A stretch of DNA of 64,000 nt from positions 20,097 to 84,096 of the forward strand of contig RFSE01000005.1 in the NCBI GenBank assembly GCA_009924135.1, given 5' to 3'. Made by a program: the position numbers and the translations under genes. The DNA comes from Pseudomonadota bacterium. Its GTDB lineage: Bacteria; Verrucomicrobiota; Verrucomicrobiia; Limisphaerales; SXTU01. The notes under the pieces were generated by a model. The model made no database searches. It worked only from the letters and a program-made list of their open reading frames with translations, and was not told the origin of the DNA. Shown here in pieces: positions 1-7,776 of this stretch. Within the stretch, counting starts at the first letter, position 1; each line of letters begins with the position of its first letter.

Positions 1-506
1 TCGCCGGCTCGTATTTCCACCGCAGCGTGGTGCTCATCTGCCAGCACGATCCCCAGGGCGCGTTTGGGCTCATCGTCAACCGCCCGACCGACAAGAAGGT
101 CGGCGAAGCGCTCGCGGCCGACCTGTCAACCACGCTCAAAGCCCAGCCGCTCTTTCTCGGCGGTCCGGTGCAGCCCCAGGCCATGAGCTACCTGCACACC
201 GACCTCTTCCTGCCGGAGGCCAACGTGCTGCCCAACCTGCACCTCGACCACTCGCTCGACGAACTGCTGGATCTGGGCGCGTCCTTCTCTCCCGCCAAGA
301 AACTGAAAGTCTTCGCCGGGTACGCCGGCTGGTCCCCCGGCCAGCTTGACGATGAGATGCAGCGCGGCGCGTGGCTCACGCACCCGGCCACCGTGGAACT
401 GGCCTTCAGCGACGACGACCAACAACTCTGGGCCAGCCTCGTCCGCCAGAAAGGCTGGCAATACCGGCTCCTGTCCGAACAGCCGGAAGATTTGAACTGG
501 AATTGA
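1..506 (+). CDS. YqgE/AlgH family protein, 5' end outside the window
   Basis: The frame is open from the first bases of the window, so the true start lies upstream; a GTG at 27 is only an internal valine codon. The visible part starts with SYFHRSVVLICQHDPQGAFG followed by LIVNRP, which is the conserved N-terminal core of the YqgE/AlgH (DUF179) family. The later FLGGPVQ and FAGYAGWSPGQLDDE motifs are equally typical. Family members are about 180-190 aa, so only some 10-20 residues are missing. The biochemical role is not established; AlgH was named for an effect on alginate regulation in Pseudomonas. The stop TGA at 504-506 is followed closely by the next small gene. Confidence 0.93.
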   Translation, partial: AGSYFHRSVVLICQHDPQGAFGLIVNRPTDKKVGEALAADLSTTLKAQPLFLGGPVQPQAMSYLHTDLFLPEANVLPNLHLDHSLDELLDLGASFSPAKKLKVFAGYAGWSPGQLDDEMQRGAWLTHPATVELAFSDDDQQLWASLVRQKGWQYRLLSEQPEDLNWN

Positions 507-511
507 GCCGG

Positions 512-850
512 GTGAAACCACCAAGACACGAGGAGCGCCTGCTCAGCCTTTGGCGAAGGTTCATGGAAATGCTCAGCGGGCGCCCGCTTGAGTGTTGGAT
601 TGACCACCGGCTGAAGCGGAACACTTTCGAGTTGCAGGGGGATGTCATTGTGCGCGGTCGTGGTGCTACGGAGTCAGATTTCGTGCGCGTTGCAGACCTC
701 GAGTCCTGGACGGACTTTGGCGATCCTTGGATTTGCGTGGTGCCCATGCGACTGCGCGACGGACGCATCGTCGAGTGGCTTGACCCGCACCTGGAGCTTG
801 AGCGCATTCTCCGGCAGGTGGCTGCGGAGAAGATGATTGCGGGATACTGA
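512..850 (+). CDS. Small hypothetical protein downstream of yqgE
   Basis: This is a 95-112 aa soluble protein that I do not recognise. The GTG at 512 lies 5 nt after the yqgE stop and would give a start VKPPRHEERLLSLWRRF. An ATG at 563 has a better purine-rich upstream stretch (GCGAAGG) and would give a 95-aa product. The body alternates beta-like segments (FELQGDVIVRGRG, PWICVVPMRLRDGRIVEW) and ends in a helix, so it looks like a compact alpha/beta fold. The close spacing suggests co-transcription with yqgE. No catalytic motif is visible. Confidence 0.55.
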   Translation: MKPPRHEERLLSLWRRFMEMLSGRPLECWIDHRLKRNTFELQGDVIVRGRGATESDFVRVADLESWTDFGDPWICVVPMRLRDGRIVEWLDPHLELERILRQVAAEKMIAGY

Positions 851-876
851 CACGACGTGATCCGACCCTCTGCGGC

Positions 877-904
877 CGCGAGCCCATCGGGAGGGCTCGG
901 CTAC
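877..904 (-). repeat. Single REP-like palindrome with GTAG foot
   Basis: On the minus strand a GTAG tetranucleotide (904-901) is followed by an imperfect palindrome with arms GAGCCC and GGGCTC around TCCCGAT. This is the same layout as the other GTAG elements in the window. The rest of the 851-1088 gap shows no gene or clear promoter. Confidence 0.5.
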
Positions 905-1088
905 CATCCGTGCGTCCCATGCGGCGGGCGTGGAGCCTGGGTCTTTCGGCTACAGATTCACCCGGCGTCATCGAGTTCAGGGCATGCGGTGTGCTTTGAC
1001 TTCGGAGGGTCAGATGATAGCCTTTCGGCGGTCCATGTTTAACGCACTGCCAAGTCCCGTGTCGGAAACCAAGCATTGACCCTGCTTC

Positions 1089-3389
1089 ATGAATCTCAAC
1101 CTGCCAGCTGCTTCCGTCCCGTCGCCCAAAGGCGATGAAATCCCCTTCACCCCCAACACGCAGCTCGCGAAAGTGGCATTCGGGCTGGCCCTGTTGACTT
1201 TTTTCATCTACCTGCCGGTCATTGGCTACACGTTCGTCAACTACGACGACGACGTCTTCGTAACCTATAACAAGATGGTGGCTCCAGGATTTACCTGGGA
1301 AGGGGTCAAATGGGCTTTCACCTCTGCGGAAATTGATTATTGGCGTCCGTTGAGCTGGTTGTCGCACATGCTGGACATGGAGTTGTTTGGCCTGGTGGGA
1401 GGGATGCATCACCTGACCAATTTGCTGATTCACATCGCCTCATCGATCATGCTGTTGATCGCCCTCAACAAGCTCACGCAGTCGCTATGGCGCAGCGCCA
1501 TCGTCACCGCGCTGTTCGCTTGGCATCCGTTGCATGTGGAGTCGGTGGCCTGGGTCGCAGAGCGCAAGGATGTGTTGTGCGGTTTTTTTTGGTTTTTTAC
1601 GTTTTGGGCATACGCCCGGTATGTGGAAAAACCAGTCGGCACCCGCTATTTCCTGGTGCTGCTAGGGTTTGTGTTGGGGGTCATGTCGAAACCGATGATT
1701 GTCACCCTGCCGTGCGTTCTGCTGTTGTTGGATTTCTGGCCATTGCGACGGGTCAATCCGGCTCAACTGGCCTTTTGGAAAAACCCGGACTGGCGAGCGG
1801 AATGCTCCCGGCTATGGACTGTGATCAAGGAGAAACTGCCTTTGTTCGCCATCGTGCTGGCCCTCAGCCTGTCGACGATCACCGCGCAACGCGAAGTTGG
1901 TACCATGAGCGAAAACATTCCGCTCTTCGCCCGGATGGCTACGGCTTCGGTGTCCTACGTTACGTACCTGCGCCAAACCTTTTGGCCGACAGGACTATGC
2001 GTGCTCTACCCGCTTGAGGCACACTTTGCGCCCTGGCGATGGGCCGGAGCGGCGCTGCTTTGTGCGGGGATCACCGCCCGGAGCCTGGCCCTGGCCCATA
2101 GGTTCCCATACTTGCCCGTGGGGTGCTTCTGGTTCTTTGGCACCTTGGTGCCGGTCATCGGATTGGTCCAAGTGGGAGAGCAGGCGCATGCCGATCGCTA
2201 CACCTACCTGCCTTTGGTGGGAGTATTTCTTTTGCTCGTCTGGCTGGCTGCCGACTTGATCGAACGCCGGGGCTGGTTGCGGTCAAGGTTGGGGAACATC
2301 TTGCTGGTCAGCCTCATTTTGGGCGCGTGTGCCGTCACCACACGCCGGCAACTGCGATACTGGGAAGATAGCATCTCCCTGTTCAATCGGGTGATTGAGG
2401 TGAATCCCCGTGCCACGACCGGATACAATAATGTGGCGGCGGAATTGATGTCGATCGGGCGACCCGCTGAAGCCATACCGTATTTGGAACGCGTTCTAAG
2501 TATCGCGCCCACCCACGAAGCGTATTTCAATCTTTCCGGAGCTTGTTTTGCCCTGGGAGATTACTCTCGGGCTTCTGTGATGCTGTCAAAATCCGTGGAA
2601 ATGACGACCAAGGCCAGAGCTGAACACGCAATCAATGAAGCGCGCACCTTTAAAATCCCGGAGGCGAAGCGTGGCCGGCTCCATTACATGCTCGCTACGG
2701 CTTGGGCCACCCGCAAGGAATACACGCAAGCCGTGGCAGAACTCAGGGAGGCCCTCAAGTTTGAACCTTCGGACAGCTCGGTGCGCAACGACATGGCAGT
2801 TTACCTTGCCGCTTCGGGAAACGATGCGGAAGCTTTGCTGTGCCTGCAGGAATCGGTTCGCCTCAACCCAACGAACGAGCTAGCCCAGAGCAATCTGGGC
2901 GGCCTTTTGGCCCGCAAAGGCAGGCTCGACGAAGCCTTGCAGCATTACCAGGTATCGTTGAAGTTGAGGCCTGATAATCCGGACACCCGTCATAACTATG
3001 CCATGGCCCTGGCCCGTAGCAACCGACCGTTGGACGCCAAGGCCGAATTCGAAGAAGTGCTGCGACGGAAACCCGACCATCTGCCAGCCATACAGCAGTT
3101 GACTTGGTTGCTGGCCACCCGGCCAGAATGCTTGGATGCTTCGAAAGCCCTGCTGCTGGCAAAAAGCCTGTTGGCCATCCCCCCTACGCCACTGACGCTT
3201 GACGCAGTGGGTGCGGCGGCGGCGGCCAACGGTGATTTTGCGACTGCCGCGCAATTGGCCGCACAAGCGATCACCATGGCCCGAGACGCCAAGCTCAACG
3301 TTCTGGAGGATGAAATTCGCGCCCGTTTGCAGCTTTACAAGGCGGGGAAACCTTTTTACCAGGCGGCAACTCAACCGGTTAAAAAATAG
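1089..3389 (+). CDS. TMTC-like integral membrane protein with C-terminal TPR repeats
   Basis: The protein has 766 aa. Residues about 30-440 hold 9-11 hydrophobic segments. The first extracytoplasmic loop has the acidic motif FVNYDDDVFV, then W-RPLSWLSHMLDMELFG and LFAWHPLHVESVAWVAERKD. These match the GT-C-like TMTC/protein O-mannosyltransferase-related family that is common in Verrucomicrobiota and Planctomycetes. Residues about 440-766 form tandem TPR units, for example GYNNVAAELMSIGRPAEAIPYLERVL. By family, a role in glycosylation at the membrane is plausible, but the sugar and acceptor cannot be read from sequence. The final codons abut the transposase remnant, yet the end KAGKPFYQ resembles a natural family terminus. 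Confidence 0.85.
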   Translation: MNLNLPAASVPSPKGDEIPFTPNTQLAKVAFGLALLTFFIYLPVIGYTFVNYDDDVFVTYNKMVAPGFTWEGVKWAFTSAEIDYWRPLSWLSHMLDMELFGLVGGMHHLTNLLIHIASSIMLLIALNKLTQSLWRSAIVTALFAWHPLHVESVAWVAERKDVLCGFFWFFTFWAYARYVEKPVGTRYFLVLLGFVLGVMSKPMIVTLPCVLLLLDFWPLRRVNPAQLAFWKNPDWRAECSRLWTVIKEKLPLFAIVLALSLSTITAQREVGTMSENIPLFARMATASVSYVTYLRQTFWPTGLCVLYPLEAHFAPWRWAGAALLCAGITARSLALAHRFPYLPVGCFWFFGTLVPVIGLVQVGEQAHADRYTYLPLVGVFLLLVWLAADLIERRGWLRSRLGNILLVSLILGACAVTTRRQLRYWEDSISLFNRVIEVNPRATTGYNNVAAELMSIGRPAEAIPYLERVLSIAPTHEAYFNLSGACFALGDYSRASVMLSKSVEMTTKARAEHAINEARTFKIPEAKRGRLHYMLATAWATRKEYTQAVAELREALKFEPSDSSVRNDMAVYLAASGNDAEALLCLQESVRLNPTNELAQSNLGGLLARKGRLDEALQHYQVSLKLRPDNPDTRHNYAMALARSNRPLDAKAEFEEVLRRKPDHLPAIQQLTWLLATRPECLDASKALLLAKSLLAIPPTPLTLDAVGAAAAANGDFATAAQLAAQAITMARDAKLNVLEDEIRARLQLYKAGKPFYQAATQPVKK

Positions 3390-4135
3390 CCATCCGCTCG
3401 CACGGTCCGCAGCCAGGTTCCTGCGGGCAGGAGTGCCGGTGCGTCCTGTAAAATTAGGGACCACCCCCGTATTGCCGCTGCGCAGCCAGCCGTGCAGGAA
3501 GAACTGCGCGTCCGCCAGCACCGCCAGCAAAGAATGACGACGGTGGCGCCCCTTGCGCCGGGGATTGAACCCCTTGCGTCCCCCCTCCTGCTGGCCTGCC
3601 CGGCTGAACACCGTCGAGTCGAGTTCCAGGCGCGAATCCCGTTGGGGGACACTTGAGCAGGCCCAGCAGCCAGCGCCAGAGCGACCGCCAGAACGACTGG
3701 ATGTGGGCCTGCGAGAAGCGCCGGGCGCCAACCACGACGGACAGGAAGGCCCTGAGCGTATGGGCCAAGGGGATGGCGTTGTTGGACGCCGCTGGGGCAA
3801 AGGCAGATTGCGTGGCACCTCCTGGGCAAAGCCGATCTGGCCCAGAAAGGCGAAGAAGGTGGCCAGCCCGCCGAAGGGCGAGATGGCCTTGGGTTGGGCG
3901 CGCGAACGGTTAAGCCCGAGGTCACTGGGCCATGTGCCGCAGACGTGGACGCCTGTAGTGCGAAGCCTTCGACCGCCGGTGTAATGTCGGCGTCCCGCCC
4001 GCAGCGGCCACCCCGGCACCGAAAAGTTGCAGACTTCCTTTCGTCCCACTTGCGCAAGTCGCCGCTGCGGTCGGCTGGCTGCGGTCCGGTTCGGCGGTTC
4101 AAAGCGTGAACTGGTCGCTGGGAGAAGCTTCACCC
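3385..4135 (-). pseudogene. Decayed IS1380-family transposase
   Basis: Reading the minus strand in three frames gives consecutive pieces of an IS1380-type transposase. They are ISPFGGLATFFAFLGQIG, then after a frame change AHTLRAFLSVVVGARRF, then LELDSTVFSRAGQQEGGRKG with NPRRKGRHRRHSLLAVLADA and FLHGWLRSGNTG, then after another shift VRADGYF. LDSTV is the DDE-type catalytic context and VRAD(S)GFF carries a further conserved Asp. At least three frameshifts and loss of everything after VRADGYF make it non-functional. The fragment ends exactly at the 3' end of the TMTC-like gene. Clear IS ends are not visible. Confidence 0.85.
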
Positions 4136-4232
4136 CGGTCTGCTATGAGTTGTATCCACCGAAGCCTGCGGCGTGAAAGCTGTCTGCTTTTTCAACCGAA
4201 CAACGGGGAGTTCTCGGAACCCTTTGGCCATA

Positions 4233-4284
4233 AGAGCCTGTCTGAAAATTTGGACGGGTCCCTCCCAATTTTCATGCAGGCTCT
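4233..4284. mobile_element. 52-bp IS-terminus-like inverted repeat (possible MITE)
   Basis: Two 18-bp arms, AGAGCCTGTCTGAAAATT (4233-4250) and AATTTTCATGCAGGCTCT (4267-4284), are inverted copies with two mismatches, separated by only 16 nt. GAGCCTGTCTGAAAA resembles terminal inverted repeats of IS5-like elements. The structure could be the two fused ends of an excised element, or a very small MITE. It lies between the IS1380 remnant and the terminator of the prepilin-like gene. Confidence 0.5.
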
Positions 4285-4290
4285 AGAAGA

Positions 4291-4323
4291 AAAAAAAGGG
4301 GCACTCACCAAGAGTGCCCCTTT
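4291..4323 (-). terminator. Rho-independent terminator after the prepilin-like gene
   Basis: A perfect 12-bp stem (AAAGGGGCACTC / GAGTGCCCCTTT) surrounds the loop ACCAA. On the minus strand it is followed by a run of T residues (the A-run at 4289-4297 on plus). It starts 24 nt after the stop of the minus-strand gene at 4347, so it terminates that transcript. The plus strand lacks a T-run. Confidence 0.88.
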
Positions 4324-4346
4324 CAAACTGAGTATTACTGTCTAGC

Positions 4347-4977
4347 TCACTTGGGATAAATCATCTGGATGCTGGCACCGAGTGAAGCGACGCCCTGTTG
4401 AATCTGAGTGCTCAAGGAAGAACTGGTGGTCTGCTGCACGCTACCATCCGAGAGGGTGACATTGCCAGCCTGGTCGTGCTGGGCATAAGCGCCAGCCGGC
4501 ACAGCAGCAGCACTCGCCGCAACCACCCAGCCGGCAGCAACACCAGCTGCCAATGGAATTGTGGTACTATTGATCGGGGCAACTGCAGTGGAGTTTCCGG
4601 AGCCAGCGGCATAACCACTCTGACAGAAGTTACGGTCGCCACTCAGAATGATGTTGGGCTGGGTCTCGTCAGCCGAGAGACCGACGGCGAACGAAAGAGC
4701 GCAATCCTTACCATCCGCAGCCGTATAGGCAGTTCCCGGAGGTCCGCCACCACCGTTTCCGGCTCCGACGGGAAGATTGAACCCAGTGCCAGCGGTGGAA
4801 CCAAAGTCACTCTTGATGCCATTCGAGGTTGTTCGCGCACTTGATGCGGGCGGCCTTGGCTTTCGCTTTGGCGAGGGCGGGCAGGAGCATGCCGGCCAGA
4901 ATGGCGATGATGGCGATCACGACCAGTAGCTCAATGAGCGTAAAGGCCCCGATTTTCTTACTGCGTAGGCTTTTCAT
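4347..4977 (-). pseudogene. Prepilin-like (type II pseudopilin, PulG-like) gene with frameshift
   Basis: The ATG at 4977 begins [10 protein letters not shown] followed by the class III leader [19 protein letters not shown] and then [21 protein letters not shown]. This frame stops after NNLEWHQE at 4807. A second frame runs to 4347 and carries the family's distal part: FAVGLSADETQPNIILSGDR, then AQHDQAGNVTLSDGSVQQTT. The two parts join near 4830 (NNL to SNGIKSDFG) by a one-base shift. Relatives carry a longer segment between NNL and the GL-ADE motif, so a deletion is also possible. A prepilin peptidase substrate exported by a pilus-like or type II-like machinery is expected by family. The product is probably dead unless the shift is an assembly error. 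Confidence 0.8.
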
Positions 4978-5051
4978 TTTTGTTTTTTGTTTTCCAGCCG
5001 ACGCACCGAGAACCATTCTCTGCACGCCTAGCAAGGTCTTGCCGATGATTT

Positions 5052-5067
5052 AGCAGTCCCAATGCCA
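5052..5067 (-). promoter_or_regulatory. Sigma-54-like -24/-12 promoter
   Basis: On the minus strand the sequence TGGCATTGGGACTGCT has the GG and GC doublets with the 10-nt spacing that sigma-54 promoters require (consensus TGGCAC-N5-TTGCW). It lies about 75 nt upstream of the prepilin-like start at 4977, and pilin genes are often sigma-54 dependent. The remainder of the 340-bp gap to 5408 shows no gene. Confidence 0.5.
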
Positions 5068-5407
5068 GCCGGCCAAGCTTTATTTTGCCCCGGTAGATGA
5101 ACTGGGTTGTGAAATTTCCGCACTCCGTTCAAGCCCCTAGCTATCAACCACTTGTCCGGGCAGCAGTTGGTATCGGGTTTTACCAGAAATCCAGCATTTC
5201 CATTGAACCAAGGTCGCCAATTGCGATTCGGAGCCGGAGCGGTAGCTGGAGCGGGAGAATTTACACGCGGCTTGCGTGAAAATCACGCATGACTAACGCC
5301 GTACAGACCAATGGGGGGGGCACGAGCTTCCGCAGACCTGGGTGCCACCTCCCAAATCGGCGGTCCACATACATATACTCATGGGCAATTCGCTCCCGGG
5401 CGGGCGG

Positions 5408-6847
5408 CTACCCCAAAACCTCGGTCACCACCCGCCCATGCACATCCGTCAACCGACGGTCCAGCCCGCTATGGCGGAAGGTCAACCGTTCGTGGTCGAT
5501 GCCCATCAGGTGCAGCAGAGTGGCATGCAGGTCGTAGCAGTAGGTTTTGCTCTCCGCCGCCTGATACCCCCACTCGTCGCTCTGACCGACTGACATTCCG
5601 GGTTTGATCCCCGCTCCCGCCAGCCAGGTCACGAACGTCCCCCCATTGTGGTCCCGCCCGACGCTCCCTTGGGCGAAGGGTGTCCGGCCAAACTCAGTAG
5701 TCCATACCACCAGCGTATCCGCCAGGAGACCGCGCGACTTCAAGTCCCGCAGCAATGTGGCGATGGGCTGATCCACGCTGGCAGCCATCGGGGGCAGTTC
5801 GTTGGGGATGTTGCCGTGGTTGTCCCAGTTGCCCGTCGCGCCCTGCGGCCCGCTCCACACCTGGACGAACCGCGTACCCCGTTCGATGAGCCGTCGCGCC
5901 AGCAGACAACGCCGCCCAAAGTCCTCCGTGACCTTGGTATCGAGCCCATAAGCTTTCCGCGTGGCTTCCGTCTCCTTCCCCAGGTCAAATGCCTCTGGGG
6001 CAGACAGTTGCATCTTCGCCGCGAGTTCATAGCTGGCGATCCGGGCGTCCAGGCGCGAGTCGGCGGGGTTGGCCTGGGCATGGGTGCGGTTCAACTGGTC
6101 GAGCAAGGCCAGTCCGTCGCGGTCCGCCGCCCGGGAGGCAAACTTGAACTTTTCCCGTGCGAACAGGTCCGGCACCAGCTCCGGAGCACCGGCGTTGAGG
6201 ATGGTTCCCTGATGCACCGCCGGCAGGAAACCCGCGCTAAAAGTGCCATTTTGGTTGTAGGGCAGTCCTTTGGCATCCGGCAACACGACGAAGGTTGGCA
6301 AATTGTCCGTCAACCGGCCCAACCCGTAGCTCACCCATGCGCCGAGGCACGGAAAGCCCGGCAGGAGCTGGCCACTGTTCATCATGTAGGTGCCAGGACC
6401 GTGGACGTTTGTCTTGCTGGTCATCGCCATGAGGAACGCGAGTTCATCCACCAGCTTGGCCTGTTCGGGGAAGACGCTGCTCACCCAGCGACCCGACTGC
6501 CCGTGCTGCTGGAACGCGAACGGGCTCTTCATCATCGTGCCCGGCATGGCGACAAAGCCTTCGGGCTTCTCGGTCGGCCCAAGTTTCTGGCCATGAAGCT
6601 TTTCCAGCGCGGGTTTGTAATCGTAGGTGTCCATCTGGCTCACCCCGCCGGTCATGAAGAGCTGGATGACCCGTTTGACCTTCGCCCGGTGGTGCAACCC
6701 GCCATTGAACTCGGCCTTGGGTTGAAATGCTCCGTCGCCCAGTGCCTCGCGAGCAAACAAGTCCGCCATGGCCAGTCCGCCCAGCCCGCCGCCGATGCGC
6801 CAGAGGAAGTCGCGGCGTACCAAAGGGTTGGAAAATGTCGATTTCAT
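5408..6847 (-). CDS. DUF1501 domain-containing secreted protein
   Basis: The 479-aa protein starts with a twin-arginine-like signal (VRRDFLWRIGGGLGGLAMAD). It belongs to DUF1501, a sulfatase/alkaline-phosphatase-like fold family that is almost always encoded next to a PSD1/DUF1553 cytochrome in Planctomycetes and Verrucomicrobia. Family motifs are IQLFMTGGVSQMDTYDYKP near the start, MMNSGQLLPGFPCLGAW, GNWDNHGNIPNELPP, and VWTTEFGRTP...GRDHNGG near the C-terminus, which probably supply metal ligands. The substrate is unknown. Its ATG overlaps the stop of the upstream ADP-ribosylglycohydrolase by 3 nt (ATG at 6847-6845, TGA at 6846-6844), so the two are translationally coupled. Confidence 0.93.
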   Translation of the reverse strand: MKSTFSNPLVRRDFLWRIGGGLGGLAMADLFAREALGDGAFQPKAEFNGGLHHRAKVKRVIQLFMTGGVSQMDTYDYKPALEKLHGQKLGPTEKPEGFVAMPGTMMKSPFAFQQHGQSGRWVSSVFPEQAKLVDELAFLMAMTSKTNVHGPGTYMMNSGQLLPGFPCLGAWVSYGLGRLTDNLPTFVVLPDAKGLPYNQNGTFSAGFLPAVHQGTILNAGAPELVPDLFAREKFKFASRAADRDGLALLDQLNRTHAQANPADSRLDARIASYELAAKMQLSAPEAFDLGKETEATRKAYGLDTKVTEDFGRRCLLARRLIERGTRFVQVWSGPQGATGNWDNHGNIPNELPPMAASVDQPIATLLRDLKSRGLLADTLVVWTTEFGRTPFAQGSVGRDHNGGTFVTWLAGAGIKPGMSVGQSDEWGYQAAESKTYCYDLHATLLHLMGIDHERLTFRHSGLDRRLTDVHGRVVTEVLG

Positions 6848-7776
6848 GCTTTCAACTTCAATCGCTCGCTCGCCGCCAGCCAGTCGGATGGAATGCCCTC
6901 GCGTCCGACGAAGCAGGCAACTATGCCACCAACGATCGCGCAGTTCGTGTCACAATCCCCCTCGCCTAGGAGAGTCGAAACCATGGCATCAGTGTAATTG
7001 TCCAAGTGGCGTGCAGCACACCAAAGAGTGAACGGTACAGTATCAGGAGCGGTAACTTGAAATCCGCTTCCGAGTATTTTGGCGGCGATTTGTGGTGTCG
7101 CCTCCAACGGCAACTTCGCCGCCCGTAAAACTCCGCGTTTTGTGTCACCCTCGGGGGTCAACTCGCAAGCGACTTCCTGAAGCCGCCGCGCTACCAGCTT
7201 CGCGTCCTGCCCGCGGTTCTCCGTTGCAACCGAGGCAGCCACTGCTACCGCCACCGCTCCAGCTATGCCGTCCGGGTGGGAGTGGGTCACTTCTGCGGAA
7301 AGCTTCGCTTCGCGAACCACCTGTTGATGGTCACCTGCAAAATAAGCTCCCAATGGTGCGACCCGCATGGCACCCCCGTTTCCCATGGAACCTGAGCCGC
7401 TAAATGCGTTGCGGGAAGCCGTCTTCCAGTCCTCGCCATAGTGAATTGCCTGCAAGATCATTCGCGCCATTTTTCCGTAGCCACGGTCCGGCTCATCCAT
7501 AAACCGGCTGGTGAAACGACTAGCCAATGAGTCCTGATTAATCCCCCCATGCCACGCAAGAACTTCATAGATGGCCATTGCCATTTCAGTGTCATCCGTG
7601 TGCCACCACGGACCTCCGGGTAATCCATCCGAATCGATTCGTTCACGCGCACTGGCAGGACGGCTAAAATGCATCTCACCAAATCCATCGCCTACCGCCA
7701 GTCCTTCAAGCGAAACATAAGCACGCTCCAATCGTCGCTTGGTGTCAAACGGGTCAGTTGATGAACAGGAACTCAT
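6844..7776 (-). CDS. ADP-ribosylglycohydrolase (DraG) family protein
   Basis: This 310-aa protein carries all expected metal-site motifs: GLAVGDGFGE at the N-terminus, HTDDTEMAMAIYE (the TDDT metal motif), GSMGNGGAMRVAPLG, THSHPDGIAGAVA and the C-terminal GDCDTNCAIVGG (DxDT). Enzymes of this family remove ADP-ribose from arginine or other acceptors, or cleave related ADP-ribosyl compounds. No signal peptide is seen, so it should act in the cytoplasm, unlike its exported neighbours. The ATG at 7776 lies inside the 3' end of the PSD1 gene (stop at 7754), and its own stop overlaps the DUF1501 start. It is thus embedded in the cytochrome operon. Confidence 0.93.
   Translation of the reverse strand: MSSCSSTDPFDTKRRLERAYVSLEGLAVGDGFGEMHFSRPASARERIDSDGLPGGPWWHTDDTEMAMAIYEVLAWHGGINQDSLASRFTSRFMDEPDRGYGKMARMILQAIHYGEDWKTASRNAFSGSGSMGNGGAMRVAPLGAYFAGDHQQVVREAKLSAEVTHSHPDGIAGAVAVAVAASVATENRGQDAKLVARRLQEVACELTPEGDTKRGVLRAAKLPLEATPQIAAKILGSGFQVTAPDTVPFTLWCAARHLDNYTDAMVSTLLGEGDCDTNCAIVGGIVACFVGREGIPSDWLAASERLKLKA

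Noticed and set aside
2880..4133. A 417-codon open frame on the minus strand across the TMTC gene end and the transposase region
   Set aside because: Only its middle part matches a transposase and in several frames; the part under the TMTC gene is an antisense shadow. It is reported as a pseudogene limited to 3385-4135.
5097..5400. Small open frames in the gap between the prepilin-like and DUF1501 genes
   Set aside because: No ribosome-binding site, no similarity, and unusual codon composition; treated as non-coding.
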